A stretch of DNA of 64,000 nt from contig NC_087384.1 in assembly GCF_963675165.1 (NCBI RefSeq), positions 5,387,182-5,451,181 on the forward strand. The letters run 5' to 3'. The notes beneath the pieces are model-generated. The model saw only the letters and a program-made list of their open reading frames with translations, was not told the DNA's origin and searched no databases. Both the position numbers and the translations under genes were made by a program. This DNA is from Halichondria panicea. Lineage: Eukaryota; Porifera; Demospongiae; Suberitida; Halichondriidae. Within the stretch, counting starts at the first letter, position 1. Every line of letters begins with the position of its first letter. Positions 57,291 through 64,000 of this stretch are shown here, one piece after another.

Positions 57291-57715
57291 AGGATACATG
57301 TGCATGGTCTATTCTTCAATCAACCCTGTATAGGTGTAGGTTGTCTCTATTGAGGGATAAAAACAGCTTTAAGAACATTTGAGCTTCATCCGTTGCTTTT
57401 TTCTAACTGACTCACTGAATAGGAATACAGTGCATGATTACAGTGGTTACTAAAGAAAGCTGGAATTACACCAGTCACATCTTTACACCCATTTACAATT
57501 CTCGATCATCTGGATCTATTCTGGAGGGAAAATCAAGGAGAATTACTTCCATTGAAAATGTATGGCTCAATCAGTCAAGCCGAATAAATCAATTATTCTA
57601 GACACACACAAAAAACTTTGCACAAACGCCAACTTGTATGTATAATTATATGAAGGGAGCTTGCTATACACTGACAGTGCACTGACTCTACACAGTCCGA
57701 TTTAGTATGCAACCA

Positions 57716-59689
57716 TCATGGCTTTGTGAAATCAGCACAAGCAACTGAGCCATACTTTGCATCTTTTCTTGGGGCAGAAATCAGTGGGGTATTTGGAGAG
57801 GAGTAATCTGATGGATTCTCCAACCGGTGTGGAATATCACTATCTGAAAATGACTCTTCAATTTGTGGGATTTCAGGCTGAGCTCTAAAGCTACGAAATT
57901 TGCTTATGCACCAAGTTTTGAGTTGTTTCTTTACCAGAAGCCACCAAATGATCAACGCAAAGAAATAGATCGCTGGGACAATTCCAATGAGTGCTAGAAA
58001 CGAATAAGAAAGTGTACTGAAGTAGGAAGCTTTGATGTCAGCTTCATCTCCTGCGATTGCCATAATGAACACTCCACTAAGAATCAGTAGCATGAAGGCA
58101 TCAGTTATGTCGTACACTTTGAATTCTTCCTTGTATGGTCGTAATGAGAGTTGCATAAACATGAGAGTAACTGTGACTAACACTCCAATAGAAAAACAAT
58201 AGATACTTGGCGAGACTGTGAATAGTACGAACATAATCAGCTGAAGAAAAAAGTATGACACAGAAAACCATCGATAATCTCTGGTGCCATTCGTTCCATC
58301 TTTGTAGTAACCTTGATAACAGTTGACAAACATGTCAAGACGTTGACGCTGAATATTCAAAGAATTGAGACATTTCTGAAACCATTTCATTGGATATACG
58401 ATCAGAAACACTATAGGAAGTATTACAGCAAAAACACCGACAAACAAAGCTACTATTGCGTACGGAAGATGTTCTTGTCCCAAGTATTTCATCGTGGCAT
58501 CATAGTAAAGTACATGCTTTATAACGTATTCTTCGCTGTTGTCCTTCAGTACATATACTGTCGTGAATATTAGCAACTCAACAGTTGTGTTGATAAATTT
58601 TAAGTAGGAGAGTAAAAAGAAGGTAGCAAAAGCATTCACAGTCGATCCTTCCAGATCCCAGCTTTGACCAACTAAACTGAAAACCTTATGAAAAGGTATC
58701 CACAACCAAACAACTATGCGTACATCACGGCTATGCAAACTAATGAGAAAGTAAGTCAGAATAACCAGTACCAATGGATAAAAGGCAATAGCATAGTCCA
58801 AAGCAAGCACTTGTATTTGACTGATGTCCGTCGCACAAATAGGTGGAATGACTGTACGGAAGAAATCCAAATTCCAGATGCCATAAAAGCTACCTAAAGC
58901 TCTAGTGAAATTCTCAATATAAGCTTTCCTTGAAATAACAGAAAGAAAAGCTCTTGCAGATAGAGGTGAAACAAGTCCTTGGGAAATACTAATGAAACCT
59001 TTCAGCATTGGTGAAGTTCCATTGAATTTGAAGATTACAACGAAGAAAAAGAAGAATGTTAAAGGAAAATAAGCAACTGCTATGTACTTGATCCAGTTGT
59101 AGGTCATGTTCTCTCCTGTGCAGTTCATGCATTTCATTTCATACGAGTACAAGAGTGGTGAATATCCTGGTAGACACTTCCCACACAGTGTTGAATCACG
59201 GTTCACTTTTTTACAAGAGTATTTGTTAAGATCGTCTGTGCTATTTGGAAGTGGATAAAACACAGTGTCTCTTTTATGTCCGCAACCATACACACATTTT
59301 CCTAGTTGAGTTTCATTGCGCTCACTATCGTAAGTCATACAATAGCAATCAAGAATGGATGTCCTGCTGATTTCAACATCACATAGTACAGAGCGATATG
59401 GAATGTTACTACATTCACATTTTCTATTTATGGGATTGCGAAACATCCACGGATAACAGTCCATGACATCGTGGTTATTGAGGACCGTTGACCCAATAAA
59501 CTTCTTTGAGTTGAGATCTTTCATTAAACCAGTTTGTGTCGTTGATGAAGTTTCACAGGGTATACATACCTTTGTCCAGCAAGTATTGTTATCCACTGCT
59601 TCAGTATTTGCTTCTACTGGTACAGAATTAGCAGTAGCAATCATAAGAAGCGAAGTGAGTGTTAACATTAGGAGATAGAAGAAATCCAT
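57716..59689 (-). CDS. Cys-rich multi-pass membrane protein, 657 residues, single exon
   Basis: ATG at 59689 opens a signal peptide (FFYLLMLTLTSLLMIATANS). Residues ~23-200 are a Cys-rich, N-glycosylated ectodomain (CWTKVCIPC, CECSN, CYCMTYDSERN, STLCGKCLPGYSP, MKCMNC). About eight membrane segments follow: ~201-220, 292-317, ~345-382 (one or two), 409-432, 470-492, 496-515, 529-546 and 560-587; then a ~65-residue cytosolic tail with acidic Ser motifs (EESFSDSD). Conserved turns include GISQG-like ISISQGLVSP and LSLRPYKEEFKVYD. I recognise this as the C-terminal half of a large sponge family whose long members carry more extracellular domains (compare 2406-2770); no function is known to me. 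Plausibly a receptor or channel-like surface protein. A dead copy lies 2.5 kb away on the same strand. Confidence 0.85.
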   Translation of the reverse strand: MDFFYLLMLTLTSLLMIATANSVPVEANTEAVDNNTCWTKVCIPCETSSTTQTGLMKDLNSKKFIGSTVLNNHDVMDCYPWMFRNPINRKCECSNIPYRSVLCDVEISRTSILDCYCMTYDSERNETQLGKCVYGCGHKRDTVFYPLPNSTDDLNKYSCKKVNRDSTLCGKCLPGYSPLLYSYEMKCMNCTGENMTYNWIKYIAVAYFPLTFFFFFVVIFKFNGTSPMLKGFISISQGLVSPLSARAFLSVISRKAYIENFTRALGSFYGIWNLDFFRTVIPPICATDISQIQVLALDYAIAFYPLVLVILTYFLISLHSRDVRIVVWLWIPFHKVFSLVGQSWDLEGSTVNAFATFFLLSYLKFINTTVELLIFTTVYVLKDNSEEYVIKHVLYYDATMKYLGQEHLPYAIVALFVGVFAVILPIVFLIVYPMKWFQKCLNSLNIQRQRLDMFVNCYQGYYKDGTNGTRDYRWFSVSYFFLQLIMFVLFTVSPSIYCFSIGVLVTVTLMFMQLSLRPYKEEFKVYDITDAFMLLILSGVFIMAIAGDEADIKASYFSTLSYSFLALIGIVPAIYFFALIIWWLLVKKQLKTWCISKFRSFRAQPEIPQIEESFSDSDIPHRLENPSDYSSPNTPLISAPRKDAKYGSVACADFTKP

Positions 59690-59699
59690 ACCTATACGT

Positions 59700-60640
59700 A
59701 TCTCTTATGTCTTACTCTATAAATTCCTTAACTGATGTCTTACTTTTAATCTAGCAACAACCTGCAGCAGTATTAAATTTTAGATGAAGTTGATAACAGT
59801 TTTTGTATTTCATTTGATAGTTCCGTTGTGAATGGCTCGTTTTGGGAGAGTAAATTTTACTAAGCCTGATTAAAAATTAATAATTAACTATAGATGTAAT
59901 ATGATAGTGGTCTCAAAAATTTCAAATGGCGTAATATTATTATAGCCATAATTATAACATAGTCACTGACTGTGTACTGCCAGCTCAAAATATTCAATAG
60001 ACAGATAAGTAGTCTATAGTCGGCTACATGTGGGGCATTCCACATCAAATAAAATTGCAGAAAATTTGCTATAGTCTTCGTGTCCATGCATATTCTATCT
60101 GTAGTTAGCCATAAATCCTGCAATCTGATTGGCTAAAGGTAGTGTTCTATCCAACTTAGAAAATCATTAAACAATCATACTTCACTTTACACAATCATGT
60201 AGTGAAGATTAGATAAATCTGATTGGCTATAGCTGGAGACTCATGGTTGCTATGATCTAGACACTGTTTAGGACATGATTTAGAAGCCCTCAGGGCTAGT
60301 AGAACCCCCACTATGTTCGGACTGCAACAAGCCCTTTGAGTTTCTAAATTATATAAATTTCTTCAACTATTATATGTTGACAGCATCTTAGATGAAGTTT
60401 AATTGATCCGCCCTTAGCAGAAAATTATATGGTGGGTTTCTGTGCTCAAATAAACTGCAAATATTACTGACAGGTGTAACAGATCAGCATTCCAGTGGAG
60501 TGTTTGAGAGTATGGGGGGTGATTCAGCACAGAAGGTGGGAAAAAGACTGTTGACAACAACACACTGCAATGTTTTTGTACACTATGCTTTGTTTTTGCC
60601 TCCGAAATTAACTATATGCACTATATAGAAAGTAGATATT
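59700..60640. other. Upstream region of the membrane-protein gene
   Basis: No further gene or clear repeat pair seen. Presumably contains the promoter of the 57.7-kb gene, but no element can be named with confidence. Confidence 0.4.
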
Positions 60641-60642
60641 AT

Positions 60643-61077
60643 CTTAATACGGTATCTATTAAGTGTATCGAGGGTTAATCTTAATACGGTATCTATTAAG
60701 TGCACCGAGGGTTAATCTAATAATTATGGTATTATATATAATTATTATGTGTACCGAGTTAATTTTGGTATACCTTAAGGTGACATATTTTCACAGGTAG
60801 ATTTGTTTGCGTTTTTACAGTTTTGTACATTTTGCGGTATAATTTTTTGCGAAATGTCAATCTGGATACATTAAACAAGAGGGCGGCCAATTATTTGCGA
60901 GTACTAATTTTTGCGATTTTACTCTCATTCGCAGAAATAGCAGAAATTAATACACGCGAAAATATGTCACCTTAAGGTATATTAAGTGTACCGAGAGGTT
61001 AATCTTAATACGGTATCTATTAAGTGTACCGAGGGTTAATCTTAATACGGTATCTATTAAGTGTACTGAGGGTTAAT
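60643..61077. repeat. 37-bp tandem repeat array split by a foldback element
   Basis: Units of TTAATACGGTATCTATTAAG plus TGTACCGAGGGTTAATC (37 bp) stand at ~60646-60720 (two, plus a degraded one) and ~60988-61077 (two to three). A foldback element at 60770-60986 interrupts them: TACCTTAAGGTGACATATTT on the left, AAATATGTCACCTTAAGGTA on the right. The element therefore arrived after the array. Confidence 0.8.
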
Positions 61078-61577
61078 GCATTGCAAGTAATGCCATGACA
61101 AAGCAGGTGTATAATTATACTGCAAAATGGAATACCTGGTGTGAAGGCTGATATCATTTACACCTAAACTTTATATTGCTTCATGATTGACACTTTGATC
61201 CCTCGCCGAATCTCTAATAGACCTGCATATATACAAATTCTCCTTCATTAAATGCACATGCACAAAGTGTTAATGCATTCCTTGAAGGGGAGCTACACTT
61301 CCAGTATATGTTGAGATAATTCTGAGAATTGTGGAGAAGGTATATAGTTTTCATGTTCCATTTGTATAAATTTTATTACACGGATAATTATGTATGTCGG
61401 AAAGATTACAACTCTTGAGGTACCGTATGGCCAAAGTGATGTAATCTGCTTTCTTTCGCCTCTTTGTGGGTCAACTGAAAGCTGCTTTGTATATATTCAT
61501 GTCCAAGACGATAACAAAAACTATACCCCTATATAGGGTATGTATACATTACATAACACTATGCACATGAAAAAGTA

Positions 61578-61932
61578 GTCGAGCGCCGCCGCCCTCCTTG
61601 AAGGCCAGGAGGTCGGGAATCAAGCCTATCCACAGTTTTGTTCTGGCCTGTTACGCAAAGTATCATGAATATCATTCATTCTATGTGGGTGCTAACCAAT
61701 AGCAATGAATATCATTTATTAAAGTGGGTGTTGGCCTCGCCTCTCAGTCAATCCAACGTGTGCAAAATTCACACGTGGTACAGTTGAGTGGGTGTGATCA
61801 CTCCCCTTGAGATACTGCAATCTGATTGGAGCTGGTGGAATTGTTGGATTTCCAACAGAATAAAACTGTGGATAGGCTTGATTCCCGACCTCCTTCCGGG
61901 CAACGGTAGAGGGCGGCGGCGCCCGACTAATG
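61578..61932. repeat. GC-rich-ended TIR element, ~355 bp
   Basis: Left GTCGAGCGCCGCCGCCCTCC, then GGAGGTCGGGAATCAAGCCT; right arm is its inverse ending GGCGGCGGCGCCCGAC. Arms of about 75 bp in all with small differences. Internal ATGAATATCATTCATT repeats. Non-coding; the GC-rich ends stand out against AT-rich surroundings. Confidence 0.8.
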
Positions 61933-62154
61933 AAAAAGCTCCCCTTGCATTGATGTGTTAGCTTGTAAATAAACGTCATGCCCTCGTGATGTACTGTTAA
62001 TACAACTCTTTTCCTCATGTTGTGTATAATTATAGCTGTACACACGGTGGCCGAGAAGGGACACTCACGAGCGCCTACCGTCACAATTAACCATGTACAT
62101 AATGATTTTCTACCATTAGTAAAATTACTTGAATAACGTATCTATCGTATTATT

Positions 62155-63430
62155 TTGATGTCACAGAAATCAGCGGGGTATTTGATGAGGAGTAATCTGA
62201 TGGATTCTCTAACCTTGTGACGGTTAGAGAATCCATCAGATTACCGGGTGTGGAATAGCACTATCTGAAAATGACTCTTCAATTTGTGGATTTTTAGGTG
62301 TAGCTCTAAAAGCTGTGAAATTTGCTTATGCACCAGGTTTTGAGTTGTTTCTTTACCAGGAGCCACCAAATGATCAACACTGATTATTGGGACAATTCCA
62401 ATGAGTGCTAGAAACGAATAAGAAAATGTACTGAAGTAAGAAGCTTTGATGCCAGCTTCATCTCCTGCGATTGCCATAATGAACACTCCACTAAGAATCA
62501 GTAGCATGAAGTTATGTTATACACTTTGAATTCTTCCTTGTATGGTCGCAATGAGAGGTGTAAAAACATGAGGATGACTACAACTAAGACTCCGATTGAA
62601 TAAAAATAGATAGTTTGTGAGACTGTAATAAGAATTAGATGAAGAAGAAAGCCAGTCACAGAAAACCATCGATAATCTCTGGTACCAATCGTTCCATCCT
62701 TGTAGAAACCTTGGTAGCAGTTGACTAACATGTCAAGACGTTGACGCTGAATTTTCAAAGAATTGAGACATTTCTGAAACCATTTCATCGGATATATGAT
62801 CAGAAATACTACAGAAAGTATTACAACAAAACTCCGACAAAAAGCTACTATTGCGTACGGAAGATGTTCATGTCCAAAGAATTCCACTGTGGCATCATAG
62901 TAAAAAACATGATTTATGGTGTATTCTTTGCTGTTGGCTTTTATATGTATAATTATTTTGGTGAATATAAAAGCAAGTCAACAGTAACATTGAAGTAAGA
63001 AAGTAAAAAAATAGGTGCAAAAGCATTCACAATCGACCCTTCCTATCCCAGCTTTGACTAACTAAACCGAAAACCTTATGAAAAGGTCTCCAACTATACG
63101 TATACATCACGGCTATGCAAACTAATGAGAAAGTAAGTCAGAATAACCAGTACCAATGGATAAAAGGTAATCGCATAGTCCATGCAAAGCAAGCACCTGT
63201 ATTTGACTGATTTCTGTTGCAAAAATAGGTGGAATGACAGCACGAAAGAAATCCAGATTCCAGATGCTATAGGGGCAGCCTATAGCTTTAATGAAATTCT
63301 CAATGTACGCCTTCCCTGAAATGACAGAAAGAAAAGCTCGAATGGAAATAGGTGAAAAAAGTCCCTGGGACACACCAATGAACAACTTCAGCGAAGGAAA
63401 AGTTCTGTTATAACAAAGAAAAAGAAGAAT
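62155..63430 (-). pseudogene. Decayed copy of the multi-pass membrane gene
   Basis: Aligns with the C-terminal two-thirds of 57716-59689 in order: SQGLFSPISIRAFLSVISGK near 63370-63300, WNLDFFRAVIPPIFATEI, then YPMKWFQKCLNSLKIQRQRL near 62790-62730, LSLRPYKEEFKVYN and ILSGVFIMAIAGDEAGIKAS, ending in the acidic tail. The frame is broken at least at ~63180, ~62990, ~62840, ~62505 and ~62385, and the signal peptide and Cys-rich ectodomain are missing beyond ~63430. A 17-bp piece of the tail (GGTTAGAGAATCCATCA) is present in both orientations at 62197-62241, forming a hairpin. Non-functional. Confidence 0.85.
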
Positions 63431-64000
63431 GTTAAAGGAATGTAAGCACGCATGTCTGGCCTCCTCTGCATGGGTACTGCCATCACTCATTACCAACTAA
63501 GTGTAGTAGTGCCTTTGCCCTCGAGGCCTGCGGCCCTCGGGCCTAAGTCACTACTGAGCCAATATATCCCATGTGGCACTTGTGCATGTGTCACAACTAT
63601 ATCATGCATGCATGTATAATACTGTATACACACCGTCGCTATAGCAAGTAGGGTCGTCGCCCGGTTTCTGTGAAAGCATTGTCGTCGCTAAATAAATATT
63701 TCCCTAGCTCAAGTTGAATGTAGTTACCTTGCATGTAAACACAGTATGTCGTATATAACACAGAGCAATTCAATTAAGGCTCAGCAAATGCATTGTAAAA
63801 TAATGTACAAACAGTTGTGTTTGCGTCAGCTACCATGTAAGCTAAGCAGAATGCAGGCAATAGTAAGCAAATTTCAAGATGCATGCACTTGATACACTTT
63901 TTTAATGCACTCGTCTGTATGGGTATAGTGGATACAAACAAACCAACTCTGCAGTTAACCATGCTGTGGCCAAAAAAAATACGTAGAACCATTTTAAGAA
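63431..64000. other. Right-end spacer
   Basis: No supported gene. A GC-rich palindromic stretch at about 63507-63556 (AGTAGTGCC...GGCCTAAGTCACTACT) stands out. The 72-codon ORF 63774-63992 has no supporting features. Confidence 0.45.

Noticed and set aside
60643-61077. CRISPR-like array
   Set aside because: Units are contiguous with no unique spacers, and the genome is animal; this is a plain tandem repeat.
62241-63496. Second functional membrane-protein gene
   Set aside because: At least five frame breaks and loss of the N-terminal third compared with the intact gene at 57716-59689.

Overview
The window is animal nuclear DNA. Genes are split by many GT-AG introns, there is a eukaryotic tRNA-Leu gene, and AT-rich spacers are crowded with short terminal-inverted-repeat (TIR) elements. 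The mix of several Death-domain proteins, a Cys-rich multi-pass membrane family and this repeat landscape fits a demosponge, and my impression is Amphimedon queenslandica or a close relative. That is an inference, since no database search was possible.

Layout. 1-4 kb: 5' part of a Death-domain gene (- strand, runs off the left edge), a fragment of the Cys-rich membrane family, and a frameshifted two-exon gene on +. 6.2-11.6 kb: decayed copy 1 of a Death-domain gene ('DD-R'). 12.9-14.4 kb: broken Copia-type LTR retrotransposon. 14.6-29.5 kb: a 14-exon gene on - whose exons join in frame into about 1380 residues with Death domain, class-3-lipase-like domain, beta-rich segment and P-loop GTPase. 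I regard this as the most interesting object here. 30.9-53.3 kb: tandem segmental duplication in which 3' pieces of a CENP-Q-like kinetochore gene and whole DD-R copies alternate with a period near 10.4 kb; DD-R copy 2 looks largely intact, copy 3 is dead, and the only complete CENP-Q-like gene sits at the right end. A second kind of Death-domain gene (38.9-40.4 kb) lies where DD-R copy 2 should have its first exon. 53.4-54.4 kb: a 1-kb TIR transposon fills the gap between the divergent CENP-Q-like and DHRS11 genes. 54.5-56.7 kb: complete seven-exon DHRS11 with a tRNA-Leu(AAG) in intron 5. 57.7-59.7 kb: intact single-exon 657-residue multi-pass membrane protein. 62.2-63.4 kb: a dead copy of it.

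How the genes relate. Six Death-domain genes or copies, nearly all on the minus strand, suggest an expanding and decaying family of apoptosis or innate-signalling proteins. The Death-lipase-GTPase fusion would couple Death-domain assembly to a membrane or lipid module and a nucleotide switch; this is inference from domain order only. DHRS11 and the CENP-Q-like gene look like housekeeping genes. Exon boundaries were read by eye from splice consensus and reading-frame continuity; no transcript evidence was available.
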